A stretch of 48,067 nt of DNA from an uncultured Elstera sp. GTDB lineage: Bacteria > Pseudomonadota > Alphaproteobacteria > Elsterales > Elsteraceae. Position 1 is the stretch's first letter. Each line of letters opens with the position of its first letter. The translations under genes and the position numbers were made by a program. Where the stretch lies: positions 1 to 48,067 of the forward strand of contig CAIZEE010000503.1 in NCBI GenBank assembly GCA_903931835.1, read 5' to 3'. Below the pieces are notes generated by a model. The model was not told where the DNA came from, searched no databases, and worked only from the letters and a program-made list of their open reading frames with translations. This document shows, piece by piece, positions 10,440 to 20,091 of this stretch.

Positions 10440-10540
10440 AGGGCGATCGTTACACGCGCCTTCACCTTGAAGCGCGAATCACTCTCTATTTTATGAAGAG
10501 GGTCTGATTCGCGGTTCAATTTGAACCGATCAGACCCTAG
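10436..10540. repeat. Bipartite double-hairpin intergenic repeat, copy 1 (full length)
   Basis: Hairpin A 10437-10488 (TAGAGGGCGATCGTT...CTCTCTA), 10-nt linker, hairpin B 10499-10540 (AGGGTCTGAT-TCG-CGGTTCAA-T-TTGAACCG-ATCAGACCCT-AG). Same modules at 21308-21413 (inverted) and 34668-34737 (decayed). Confidence 0.85.
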
Positions 10541-11916
10541 CCGAGATCGCCGCTCCGGCGCACGCCGTTCAGATTGGCGCCGGTCAGATTGGCGCCGCCC
10601 AGGATCGCCTCGGTCAGGTTGGCCCCTTGGAGATCGGCGTTCGATAAATTCACGTCGCGCAAATCGGCCTTGCTAAGATCGGCGCCAAGCAGCCTGGCAC
10701 CGCTTAAATTGGCGCCGACCAGATTGGCGGCGTTCAGCTTGGCCAGCTCAAGATCGGCCGACCAGGACGCACCGTCATGGCCGGCCAGCGAGACCGGACC
10801 GATCATCGCCCGGCGCAGGTCGGCGCCGATTAAAATGGCCCGGCGCAAATTCGCGCCGCGCAAATCAGCATCAATGAATTTGGCGCCGCGCAGATCGGCA
10901 AAGGACAGATTGACCATCAGCATTTCGGCTTTGACGAAGCTGACATCGTTGAACATGCAGTAGTCGAATTGCGCCACCGACAGATGCGCGCCATCGAAAT
11001 TCAGCCCGGTCATGTCGATCCCGGGCAGGATCAATTGCGAGCCGTCGACCCCCGATGTTTCGACCCATTGCCTGTGGGCCTTAAGAAGGTTTTCTTGAGT
11101 GAAGCCAAGCGTAGCGAAGCGGGGTACGCGCTTGACGATGGCAAATTCGCCGCGCGTCAGCCACGAGACATCGACGACCGCACCTCTCAGATCAGCGCCC
11201 TCCAAATTGGCGCCATTCCACTTGGCATCGGTGGTCACCGCACCTTGAAGGTTGGCGCCGCGCAGATTGCACCCCGACAGATCGGCGCCTGACAGGGTCG
11301 AGCCGGTCAGATTGGCATTGCGCAAATCGGCGTTGGTCAGATTGACATGGTTCAGATTGGCGTCGGTCAGATCGGTCTGGACTCCCATCGCATTGGCCAT
11401 GCGGGCATGGGACAGATCGGCGCGGCGGGCCAGCGTGCAAGCGAGATCGGCCGGTGACGGCGTGTATGACACCATATGCAATTCACGCGAGGTATCGCTG
11501 AGCGCCAGAACGCCTTCCCTGAGATCGGCGGATACCATGATCGCGTCGTCCAGTACCGCGCCGCGCAGGCAGGTGCCGCGCATATCGGCCCGCGTCAAAT
11601 TACCTTCGCGCAGATCCGCCAACCTCAGATCTGTCGCAAACATATTGGCCGAAACCAGCCTGGTTCCCCGCAATACAGCACGCTGTAATCGAGCCCCTGA
11701 CAAATCCGCCCCGGATAATTCGCGGTCGCTCAGATCGAGCGCAGAAAGATCGGTGAAGGACAAGTTGGCGCGGGCACCGCCGGCACGCTGGCTCAAATAA
11801 GCCTCGTGGCCGGAGATCACCTTATTAAGTTCGTTCTGCGCGATCACGCGCAGCGGGATCGGTTGACCAGCTCCATTGTTAGCCCCGCCTGGAGCCGGTT
11901 GTTGAGGTTCGACCAT
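10537..11916 (-). CDS. Pentapeptide-repeat protein
   Basis: Many A(D/N)LxX repeats: LSALDLSDRELSGADLSGARLQRAVLRGTRLVSANMFATDLRLADLREGNLTRADMRG... DNA shows visible 15-nt periodicity (cagattggcgccg...). Confidence 0.93.
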   Translation of the reverse strand: MVEPQQPAPGGANNGAGQPIPLRVIAQNELNKVISGHEAYLSQRAGGARANLSFTDLSALDLSDRELSGADLSGARLQRAVLRGTRLVSANMFATDLRLADLREGNLTRADMRGTCLRGAVLDDAIMVSADLREGVLALSDTSRELHMVSYTPSPADLACTLARRADLSHARMANAMGVQTDLTDANLNHVNLTNADLRNANLTGSTLSGADLSGCNLRGANLQGAVTTDAKWNGANLEGADLRGAVVDVSWLTRGEFAIVKRVPRFATLGFTQENLLKAHRQWVETSGVDGSQLILPGIDMTGLNFDGAHLSVAQFDYCMFNDVSFVKAEMLMVNLSFADLRGAKFIDADLRGANLRRAILIGADLRRAMIGPVSLAGHDGASWSADLELAKLNAANLVGANLSGARLLGADLSKADLRDVNLSNADLQGANLTEAILGGANLTGANLNGVRRSGDLG

Positions 11917-12091
11917 TATGCCTGCGTCGTCACTATGAAGGCCTTCGGCGCGCTAAATCGTTGCTGCCCGCAGCAGGATCAAGCGCGTTTTGGAGGTGAT
12001 GGACGGTCGCTGGCTGAAGCATCACGGGGCATCATGGATTATGGATAATTTTTTGCCAATATATCTCGACATTGGGCGTCGCAGAGGGAGG

Positions 12092-13012
12092 TCAAAGTGC
12101 CGCCGCGCGGCGGCGGCCATCCACGCCGGTCGGCTCTTCATGGATGATGATTTCGGCGCCGGGATACGCCGCCACCAACTCGGCCTCGACTTCCTGTCCG
12201 ATAAAATGGGCGGAGCGCAGATTGAGACTGCCCTCCATCTCCAGCGTCACATGAATGAAAATCCTGGGACCCGCCTGGCGCGTGCGGATGCCATACGCGT
12301 CTAGCACCCCCTGATGGGTGAGGCATATCCGCCGAATGCGCTCGCGATCCTCGTCGGGCAACTCGCGGTCCATCAGCATCTGAAAAGATTGCTGAAAAAT
12401 CCTCGCTGAATTGATGATGAGATAAAAACCGATGCCGAGGCCGAAAAGCGGATCGATCAGCTGCCAGCCAAGCGATTTTGACAGCAGCAGGGAGACCAGC
12501 ACCCCGAGATTGAGATAAAGATCGCCCCGATAGTGAATTTCGTCGGCAGCCACGGCCACCGAGGGGCTCTGCTTCAAGGCGTAGCGCTGGAACGCGACGA
12601 CCAGGCCGGTCAGTGCGATCGACACGATAATGACGGCAAAGCCGATTGCCTCGTTATGGATCGGCGCCGGATTGAGCAAGCCCGCAATCGACGAGGCGAT
12701 CAGGATCCCGGCCGATACCGCGACGAAGATGGTCTGGGCGAGACCAGCCAGCGGTTCGGCCTTGCCATGGCCAAAGCGATGTTCGTCATCAGGCGGCTGC
12801 TGGGCCAAACGAACTGCGGCGAGATTGAGCAGAGAGGCGGCTGCGTCTAATCCGGAATCGAGTGCGGTCGACAACACGCTGATCGATTGCGTCGCGAAAT
12901 AGGCGAATAGCTTGATCGCGATCAGCAGTAACGCGACCGACAGGCTGATTTCCGTCGCGCGCCGATGCAGGCGCTGGACCAGCGAAACGCCGCCCTCGGT
13001 TTCAGACGTCAT
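12092..13012 (-). CDS. Cation diffusion facilitator family transporter
   Basis: [64 protein letters not shown] (CDF signature); cytoplasmic ferredoxin-like C-term. Start overlaps pdxH stop (ATGA). Confidence 0.93.
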   Translation of the reverse strand: MTSETEGGVSLVQRLHRRATEISLSVALLLIAIKLFAYFATQSISVLSTALDSGLDAAASLLNLAAVRLAQQPPDDEHRFGHGKAEPLAGLAQTIFVAVSAGILIASSIAGLLNPAPIHNEAIGFAVIIVSIALTGLVVAFQRYALKQSPSVAVAADEIHYRGDLYLNLGVLVSLLLSKSLGWQLIDPLFGLGIGFYLIINSARIFQQSFQMLMDRELPDEDRERIRRICLTHQGVLDAYGIRTRQAGPRIFIHVTLEMEGSLNLRSAHFIGQEVEAELVAAYPGAEIIIHEEPTGVDGRRRAAAL

Positions 13013-13653
13013 GGATAGAGACGCTCGACCGACCAACCTGACGAGGTCGCTTGATAGACCCGGCGGTCATGCAGTCTGAACGGCTGGTCCTGCCAGAATT
13101 CGATATGATCGGGCACCAGCCGGAAGCCGCCCCAATGGGGCGGTCGGGGCACGCTGCCTTGAGGGTATCTGGCGCTGAAATCGGCGACGCGCGCCTCCAA
13201 CGTCGCCCTCTTATCCAAGACGTGCGATTGCAGTGAGGCCCAGGCGCCGATTTGCGATTGATAGGGGCGGCTGGCGAAATACCGGTCGGCTTCTTCATCC
13301 GCCGCCAACCCAACTGATCCCTCGATCCGCACCTGACGGCGCAGGCTCTTCCAGTGAAAGCACAAGGCCGCCTTCGGGTTGGCCGCCAGTGCCTCGCCCT
13401 TGCGGCTTGTTAGGTTTGTGTAGAAGACAAACCCGCTCGTATCGAAATCCTTCAGCAGCACGATGCGGACGGACGGTCTACCGTCTGCGTCGATCGTCGC
13501 CAGCGACATGGCGGTCGGGTCGTTCAGCTCCTCCGCTGTTGCCATGGTCAACCATTGGGCAAACAGCTGGAAAGGATCTGCCAAGTCGGGGATGCCGGCG
13601 GCCTGTGGGCCTTGGGCTGTGGGGGAGGTCACGTCAGGCTCCTTCGAGTTCAA
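13009..13653 (-). CDS. pdxH: Pyridoxamine 5'-phosphate oxidase
   Basis: [69 protein letters not shown]-term [15 protein letters not shown]...WSVERLYP. Confidence 0.97.
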   Translation of the reverse strand: MNSKEPDVTSPTAQGPQAAGIPDLADPFQLFAQWLTMATAEELNDPTAMSLATIDADGRPSVRIVLLKDFDTSGFVFYTNLTSRKGEALAANPKAALCFHWKSLRRQVRIEGSVGLAADEEADRYFASRPYQSQIGAWASLQSHVLDKRATLEARVADFSARYPQGSVPRPPHWGGFRLVPDHIEFWQDQPFRLHDRRVYQATSSGWSVERLYP

Positions 13654-13834
13654 GCGATTGGCGCCATCATAGGGTGCATCTGGTTCGGCGGGCAGGCGTT
13701 TCTAGGCCGGTTGACGAAAAATGCTGTGACTCATAACGCTGGCAATGATTTAAGGTATTGAGTCGATACTACGACCCAGTGCCCATCGTTCCGCCGTTAA
13801 TGCGCCGTCTGCGATTGCGGTGTACAGGATAGAG

Positions 13835-14737
13835 ATGCGCGACCCTTATGACGTTTTAGGCGTGCCGCGCACGGCCAGCGCGGACGCAATCAAGCAAGCC
13901 TATCGCAAGCTGGCGAAACAGCTTCATCCCGATTTGCATCCGAACGACAAAGCAGTCGAGACGAAATTCAAAGAAGTCTCGGCGGCCCATGATCTGTTGT
14001 CCGACACGGTCAAGCGTGGGCGCTTTGATCGGGGCGAGATCGACGCATCCGGCGCCGAGCGTCCTAATGCGCGATATTACAAGGCCTATGCCGGTCGCGG
14101 CGAGACGGGGCGGTCCAACCCGTTCGACGCCGAAGATATCTTTGAGATGTTCAACGAGGATATCCGTCGGCGGAGCTCGGAGCGCGAGACGCCGAAGCGG
14201 CGGGGGGCCGACGTCAATTATTCGCTCAGCGTCGATTTCATCGCAGCGAGCGCCGGCACCAAGCGCCGACTGACCTTGCCCGATGGACGCACGCTCGATG
14301 TCACCATTCCGCCCGGCACGCTGGAGGGCACGGTCTTAAGATTGCGTGGTCAGGGGCAGCCTGGCGCCGCCGGGGCCGGGGATGCATTGATCGAAATCCA
14401 GGTCGAACCGCATCCGTTTTTCGAGCGGCGCGACAACGATATTCACGTCGAGGTGCCGGTGACGCTGCGCGAAGCCGTGTTGGGCGCCACCATCACAGTG
14501 CCGACAATTGACGGGAATGTCGCGGTGAAGGTGCCAAAGGCGTCTAGTTCCGGCACGACGCTTCGGCTTCGGGGCCGGGGGTTGGCCGCCGCTCGCGGTG
14601 GCGCCAGGGGCGACCAATACGTCCGGCTGATGATCAGCCTGCCGACCAAGCTTGACGATGAGTTGAAGGATTTCGTAGAGCGCTGGAACCCTAGCCAGCC
14701 TTATCGTGTGCGCACCAAACTTGGCATCGACGATTGA
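13835..14737 (+). CDS. DnaJ-domain (CbpA-like) co-chaperone
   Basis: MRDPYDVLGVPRTASADAIKQAYRKLAKQLHPDLHPND (J domain with HPD) followed by DnaJ C-terminal domain; no Cys-rich zinc finger. Start at ATG 13835 rather than GTG 13820. Confidence 0.92.
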   Translation: MRDPYDVLGVPRTASADAIKQAYRKLAKQLHPDLHPNDKAVETKFKEVSAAHDLLSDTVKRGRFDRGEIDASGAERPNARYYKAYAGRGETGRSNPFDAEDIFEMFNEDIRRRSSERETPKRRGADVNYSLSVDFIAASAGTKRRLTLPDGRTLDVTIPPGTLEGTVLRLRGQGQPGAAGAGDALIEIQVEPHPFFERRDNDIHVEVPVTLREAVLGATITVPTIDGNVAVKVPKASSSGTTLRLRGRGLAAARGGARGDQYVRLMISLPTKLDDELKDFVERWNPSQPYRVRTKLGIDD

Positions 14738-14828
14738 CCGGGCGGTGTCGCGGCTGCTATGGGCGATATAACTTTCGCATGCTAGCCGTACGACCTGCGG
14801 CCATTCATCTACAGAAAACGAGGTAAGT

Positions 14829-15656
14829 ATGAGCAACCCCAGCGCCCTTCCCGCCGGCAAATTGATGGCTGGCAAGCGGGGCTTGATTCTGGGTGTCGCC
14901 AATGAGCGTTCGATTGCCTGGGGCATTGCGCGCATGCTGGCTGAACACGGTGCAGAACTCGCATTCACCTATCAAGGCGAGGCGCTGGAGAAGCGTGTGC
15001 GGCCTTTGGCTGCGTCGCTCGGCAGTGAGCTTGTGATGGATTGCGATGTCGCGAGCGAGGCGTCGATCGATGGGGTTTTCACCGAACTCGCTAAGCGCTG
15101 GGATCGCCTCGACTTTCTGGTGCACGCAATCGGCTTTGCCGATAAGGAAGACCTCAAAGGCGAGTACATGAAGGTGAACCGCGCCAACTTCCTGATGGCG
15201 ATGGACATCTCCTGCTATTCCTTCACGGCGGTCTGCCAGCGCGCTGTGCCGATGATGACCGAGGGCGGTTCGCTGATCACGCTGAGTTACTATGGCGCCG
15301 AGCGTGTCGTGCCGCATTACAACGTCATGGGCGTCGCCAAGGCGGCGCTCGAGGCGAGCGTGCGTTATCTGGCGGTCGATCTCGGCGGCAAGAACATCCG
15401 TGTCAATGCGCTGTCGGCAGGTCCGATCAAGACGCTAGCGGCGTCCGGCATCGGTGATTTCCGCTACATTCTGAAATGGAATCAGTACAACTCGCCGCTG
15501 AAGCGCAATGTCACGCTGGAAGATGTCGCGGGCGCCGGGCTGTATTTGCTGAGCTCGCTGTCATCGGGCGTCACCGGGGAATGCCACCATGTCGATTGCG
15601 GGTACCACGTCGTCGGCATGAAGGCTGTCGACGCGCCGGATATCAGCGTCGTCTGA
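14829..15656 (+). CDS. fabI: Enoyl-[acyl-carrier-protein] reductase (NADH)
   Basis: [83 protein letters not shown]. Confidence 0.97.
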   Translation: MSNPSALPAGKLMAGKRGLILGVANERSIAWGIARMLAEHGAELAFTYQGEALEKRVRPLAASLGSELVMDCDVASEASIDGVFTELAKRWDRLDFLVHAIGFADKEDLKGEYMKVNRANFLMAMDISCYSFTAVCQRAVPMMTEGGSLITLSYYGAERVVPHYNVMGVAKAALEASVRYLAVDLGGKNIRVNALSAGPIKTLAASGIGDFRYILKWNQYNSPLKRNVTLEDVAGAGLYLLSSLSSGVTGECHHVDCGYHVVGMKAVDAPDISVV

Positions 15657-15667
15657 CGGGGGCAGGG

Positions 15668-16741
15668 ATGGCGGGCAACAGCTTCGGCAGCGTGTTCCGC
15701 TTTACAAGCTGGGGTGAAAGCCATGGCCCTGCCATCGGCTGCGTGGTCGACGGCGTCCCGTCCAAGCTCGACCTGTCCGAGGCCGATATTCAGCCCTGGC
15801 TCGACAAGCGTAAGCCCGGGCAGTCGCGTTTCACGACCCAGCGGCAGGAAAGCGACATCGTATCGATCCTGTCTGGCGTGTTCGAGGGCAAGACCACTGG
15901 TGCCCCAATTGCGCTGCAGATCGCCAATACCGACCAGCGCTCGAAAGACTATTCGGAGATCAAGGATATCTATCGTCCGGGTCACGCCGATCTCACCTAC
16001 GATCTGAAATACGGCATTCGCGACTATCGTGGCGGTGGCCGGTCCTCGGCGCGTGAGACGGCGGTCCGCGTTGCGGCTGGTGCTGTTGCCCGGGCGATCC
16101 TGGGGCCCAGCGTTAGCATCCGGGGCGCGCTGGTCGAAATCGGCGGCGACGCCATCGATCGCGCCGGATGGGATTGGGCTGCGGTGGAGGAAAATCTGCT
16201 GTTCTGTCCCGATCGCGCTGCTGCGGCTCGCTGGGAAACGCTGCTGGACGGCGCGCGCAAAGCGGGCTCCTCGCTCGGCGCCATCGTCGAGGTCGTGGCG
16301 AGCGGTGTGCCGGCTGGTCTGGGTGAGCCGCTATACGACAAGCTCGACAGCGATATCGCGCGGGCGATGATGACGATCAACGCGGTCAAGGGTGTCGAAA
16401 TCGGCGATGGTTTTGCCACGGCGCGGCTGGCCGGCGAAGACAATGCCGACGAGATGCGCATGCAGGATGGCCGTATCTCCTTCCTGTCCAATCACGCCGG
16501 CGGGATACTCGGCGGCATTTCGACCGGCCAGGACATCGTCGTGCGCTTTGCGGTTAAGCCGACTAGCTCAATTCTGACGACCCGCCGGACCGTCGACCGG
16601 TTTGGCCACGATGCCGAAATCAGAACCAAGGGCCGCCACGATCCCTGTGTCGGGATCAGGGCGGTCCCGGTTGGCGAGGCGATGCTGGCTTGCGTCCTGG
16701 CGGATCATTTGCTGCGACACCGCGCATTGACCGGTTCTTGA
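15668..16741 (+). CDS. aroC: Chorismate synthase
   Basis: [72 protein letters not shown]. Start set at ATG 15668; the ORF-track start overlaps fabI. Confidence 0.97.
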   Translation: MAGNSFGSVFRFTSWGESHGPAIGCVVDGVPSKLDLSEADIQPWLDKRKPGQSRFTTQRQESDIVSILSGVFEGKTTGAPIALQIANTDQRSKDYSEIKDIYRPGHADLTYDLKYGIRDYRGGGRSSARETAVRVAAGAVARAILGPSVSIRGALVEIGGDAIDRAGWDWAAVEENLLFCPDRAAAARWETLLDGARKAGSSLGAIVEVVASGVPAGLGEPLYDKLDSDIARAMMTINAVKGVEIGDGFATARLAGEDNADEMRMQDGRISFLSNHAGGILGGISTGQDIVVRFAVKPTSSILTTRRTVDRFGHDAEIRTKGRHDPCVGIRAVPVGEAMLACVLADHLLRHRALTGS

Positions 16742-16762
16742 ACGCGTGAGGGGGGATAGTCC

Positions 16763-18541
16763 ATGGGACGTGTCGTAATCGGCTGTCTGGCGGTGATTGG
16801 CGTTATCTCCATGTTCGTGCTGGCGGTGACGGTCTTTGGCGTCTATCTGGTCGTCAATCGGCATGGCCGGGATACGGTGGCCGAGGTCGCGCCGCATACG
16901 CTGCTTAGGCTCAATCTCGGTGGATCGATCGCCGAGACCTCAGGTTCCGATCCGATCGCCATTGCTCTGTCGGGCGGCAAGGCGTCCTTGCGCGATCTGG
17001 TCGACGCGATCGATAGCGGGGCGGCGGATCCGAAGGTCAAAGGGTTGATCGCCGATCTCGGTCGCGCTCAGATGTCGCTCGCGACGGCGGAGGAGCTGAG
17101 TGCGGCGCTCGGCCGGTTTAGGACTGCCGGCAAACCGGCCTATGCCTATGCCGATACGCTGGCGGAGAGCAGCAGCAACACCCAGGTGCTTTATTTGGCA
17201 TCACAGTTCGACCAGGTCTGGCTGCAGCCTGCCGGCGAGATCGGGGCTACCGGCCTTAGCCTCGAATTGCCCTATGTCGCCGATGCGCTGAAGACGATCG
17301 GCGTGACACCGCGCTTTTCGCAGCGTTACGAGTTCAAGGGCGGCATCGACATGTATGTCGCTCCCGGAACCTCGCCGGCCTTGAAGCAGTCCCTCGGCAC
17401 CCTGGTCTCCGATCTTTATGGCCAGATCGTCGACGGCATCGCCGCCGGTCGCAAGATTTCGGCTGATGAGGTTCGTCATCTGATCGATCGGGCACCCCTT
17501 TCGGCCAATGAGGCGCTCAATGCGAAGCTGATCGATCATGTCGGCTATCGGATCGACAGCGAGAATGCCCTGCGTAAGGCGGCCGGGACTGATACCGGAA
17601 AATTCATGGATGCTGGCGACTATCTGAAACTCGCCGGACCGCTGAACGGCGCCGGCGAGCGGATCGCCGTGATCTATGGCGTCGGCGAGGTGGTGCGCGG
17701 CGATCCTGAGGAAAGCTTCTCCGGTAACTCCCAGATGAGTGCCGAGGAGATCGCCCGCGCCTTCCGTGATGCCGCGCGCGATCCTAAGGTGCGCGCGATC
17801 GTGTTCCGTATCGATAGTCCCGGCGGCTCTTATGTCGCCTCCGATACGATCTGGCATGCGGTTCATCAGGCGCGGCAATCCGGCAAGAAGGTGATCGCCT
17901 CAATGGGCGGGCTGGCGGCATCGGGCGGCTATTTCTCTGCCATTGCCTGCGACCGGATCATTGCCGAGCCGGCGAGCCTGACCGGATCGATCGGCGTCTA
18001 TTCCGGCAAATTCGTGCTAACGAAATTATGGGACAAGATCGGCGTCAAATGGGACCAGGTGTCGTCTGGCGCTCACGCCGGCATTGACAGCATGAATAAC
18101 GACTTTACGCCCGACGAGGCGGCGGGTTTTGAGCGCGATCTTGATCGCATCTATGGCGATTTCACGCATCGCGTAGCGACCGATCGCCATATCCCGGAGC
18201 CAGAGATGGACGCTGTTGCGCGCGGCCGGGTGTGGAGCGGCGCGGCGGCCAAGGCGCATGGTTTGGTTGATGAGCTCGGCGATTTTCGGGCGGCTGTGAT
18301 CGAGGCGAAACGGGCGGCCGGGCTTGACGCCAATGCTGCGGTCGATTTGGTGACCTTCCCGAAGCCCGAGCAATCCTGGCAGCGTTTTGCCAGAATGGTC
18401 GGGCGCGTCACCCGGACCGAGGCATCGCTGCAGCAATTCGGCGAGATGACGAAGGTGATTGCGCCGACAATCAGCAGGCTTGCGCCATCAACCGCCGAAC
18501 GCTTGCTGATGTCGCCTCTATCCGATCAATCGCTGCAATAA
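16763..18541 (+). CDS. sppA: Signal peptide peptidase SppA (long, 67K-type form)
   Basis: N-terminal TM; IVFRIDSPGGSYVASDTIWHAV; VIASMGGLAASGGYFSAIACDRIIAEPASLTGSIGVYSGK. Confidence 0.94.
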   Translation: MGRVVIGCLAVIGVISMFVLAVTVFGVYLVVNRHGRDTVAEVAPHTLLRLNLGGSIAETSGSDPIAIALSGGKASLRDLVDAIDSGAADPKVKGLIADLGRAQMSLATAEELSAALGRFRTAGKPAYAYADTLAESSSNTQVLYLASQFDQVWLQPAGEIGATGLSLELPYVADALKTIGVTPRFSQRYEFKGGIDMYVAPGTSPALKQSLGTLVSDLYGQIVDGIAAGRKISADEVRHLIDRAPLSANEALNAKLIDHVGYRIDSENALRKAAGTDTGKFMDAGDYLKLAGPLNGAGERIAVIYGVGEVVRGDPEESFSGNSQMSAEEIARAFRDAARDPKVRAIVFRIDSPGGSYVASDTIWHAVHQARQSGKKVIASMGGLAASGGYFSAIACDRIIAEPASLTGSIGVYSGKFVLTKLWDKIGVKWDQVSSGAHAGIDSMNNDFTPDEAAGFERDLDRIYGDFTHRVATDRHIPEPEMDAVARGRVWSGAAAKAHGLVDELGDFRAAVIEAKRAAGLDANAAVDLVTFPKPEQSWQRFARMVGRVTRTEASLQQFGEMTKVIAPTISRLAPSTAERLLMSPLSDQSLQ

Positions 18542-18548
18542 AGACCGT

Positions 18549-18749
18549 TCAGATGAGCGCGCGGATAGCCTGCTTCAGGTGATCGGCAGCCGTTACCATG
18601 GCGCTTTCCGACACCGATACGATCGCGGCAGGCGACAGGCTCGATGACAGATCACGCGTTGCCAGTTGCTCTGGAACATGGGCGAAAATCAGCGTGGCGG
18701 TGATGGCGGCCACCAGCTTGATGAGGGTGGCGATCTGCGTCCTGATCAT
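18549..18749 (-). CDS. Small hypothetical protein with N-terminal hydrophobic segment
   Basis: 66 aa MIRTQIATLIKLVAAITATLIFAHVPEQ...; occupies an otherwise empty gap. Weak support. Confidence 0.35.
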   Translation of the reverse strand: MIRTQIATLIKLVAAITATLIFAHVPEQLATRDLSSSLSPAAIVSVSESAMVTAADHLKQAIRALI

Positions 18750-18842
18750 CGCAATTCTCCCGTCCCGATGTCGCGCTCTACAGGGTTATACGCATCCCGT
18801 GTGAAAACGTTGCGTCAGTTGCTTGGCAAAAATAAGGCGGGG

Positions 18843-19628
18843 TCAGCCAGGTGACGGCAGATCCCGTGATTTTCGCGCGGCGATCAGGAATTCACGATTG
18901 CCGGCCGGGCCCAGTATAGGGCTCTCGGCCTCGCCAAAAACCTCCCAGCCCATATCGCGTGCAAGCCATTCGGCGATGCGGCGGCGAACCTGGTCATGCA
19001 GGGCCGGATCGCGTACCACGCCGCCTTTGCCGACCAGCGCCTTGCCGACCTCAAATTGCGGCTTGATCAGCGCCACCAGAATGGCGCCGGGTGCTGCCAA
19101 GGCGAGAGCCGCCGGCAGCAGCGTAGTCAGGCCGATGAAGCTCGCATCGGTTACGATCATGGCGATCGGCTCGGCGAAATCCTCCGGCTTTAGGTAGCGC
19201 GCATTAACACGCTCGCGCACCACCACGCGGGCATCCTGGCGCAGGCTCCAGGCAAGCTGCCCGTGACCGACATCGACCGCATAGACGCGCGCGGCACCGC
19301 GCTGGAGCAGCAGGTCGGTGAACCCTCCAGTAGACGCGCCGATGTCAAGCGCCACAACGCCTGCCGGGTTGATGCCGAACGTCTCTAGCGCGTGTTCCAG
19401 CTTCAATCCGCCGCGCGAAACATAGGGATGATCATCGCCGCGCAATTGGATTTCTGCATCAATGGCAAGGCTCATGCCCGGCTTATTGAGGCGGGTTTCG
19501 CCGGCGTAAACCCGGCCCGCCAGGATGAGCGCTTGTGCCCGCGTCCGCGAAGGCGCCAGTTCCCGCAAAACCAGCAATTCGTCCAGGCGGATCTTTCCGC
19601 GCGCTGCCGGCGTTACATCCCGGGACAA
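18843..19628 (-). CDS. tlyA: TlyA family rRNA methyltransferase/hemolysin A-like
   Basis: S4 domain (RLDELLVLRELAPSRTRAQALILAGRVYAGE), VALDIGASTGGFTDLLLQRGAARVYAVDVGHGQL, FEVGKALVGKGGVVRD. Confidence 0.95.
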   Translation of the reverse strand: MSRDVTPAARGKIRLDELLVLRELAPSRTRAQALILAGRVYAGETRLNKPGMSLAIDAEIQLRGDDHPYVSRGGLKLEHALETFGINPAGVVALDIGASTGGFTDLLLQRGAARVYAVDVGHGQLAWSLRQDARVVVRERVNARYLKPEDFAEPIAMIVTDASFIGLTTLLPAALALAAPGAILVALIKPQFEVGKALVGKGGVVRDPALHDQVRRRIAEWLARDMGWEVFGEAESPILGPAGNREFLIAARKSRDLPSPG

Positions 19629-19699
19629 TCGGCCTCAACCCTTGATTCGTGTTAAGCTTTGGTTCACTTTTAGTGACTGAAAAATAAGGTGCCCGCAAA

Positions 19700-20074
19700 A
19701 TGCATGTGGCAAAAGCTCATAAATCCTATCGTCTCTTAACGACAGTGCCGCATCCGCCAAGCGTTGTGCCGCAGCTGCCGTCATCCGCCCCGAAATCATC
19801 GCAGCCGACAGCGACCAATCAGATACCGGCCGTGTCGGTAACCCGTCCTGTGGTGGCCGTTGCGACGCCCAGCCAAATCGCGTCTATCGCGCCGTCTCTC
19901 GCCACCACTAAGGTGGCGCAGTCAGGCTCGACCGCCACGCGCGTTGCGAAAACCCAGGCGACCGTGGCGCCTAGCTACGCCACGCAAAACACGACCAAAA
20001 CCGGCAGTTCGGCGGCTTACGCGACCAGTTTCAAAAAGTCCTATACCGGACTGGTGCAGAGCCATATCAGCTAG
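19700..20074 (+). CDS. Ser/Thr/Ala/Pro-rich orphan protein
   Basis: 124 aa low-complexity ORF with an AT-rich upstream region, fitting exactly between tlyA and ispA; no family recognised. Confidence 0.45.
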   Translation: MHVAKAHKSYRLLTTVPHPPSVVPQLPSSAPKSSQPTATNQIPAVSVTRPVVAVATPSQIASIAPSLATTKVAQSGSTATRVAKTQATVAPSYATQNTTKTGSSAAYATSFKKSYTGLVQSHIS

Positions 20075-20091
20075 GCCTGCGGGTTCTGGGC

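Noticed and set aside
10560-11800. Regularly spaced cagattggcgcc-like units resembling a tandem repeat or CRISPR-like array
   Set aside because: 15-nt period in frame with pentapeptide codons, degenerate, with no spacers; explained by the encoded protein repeat.
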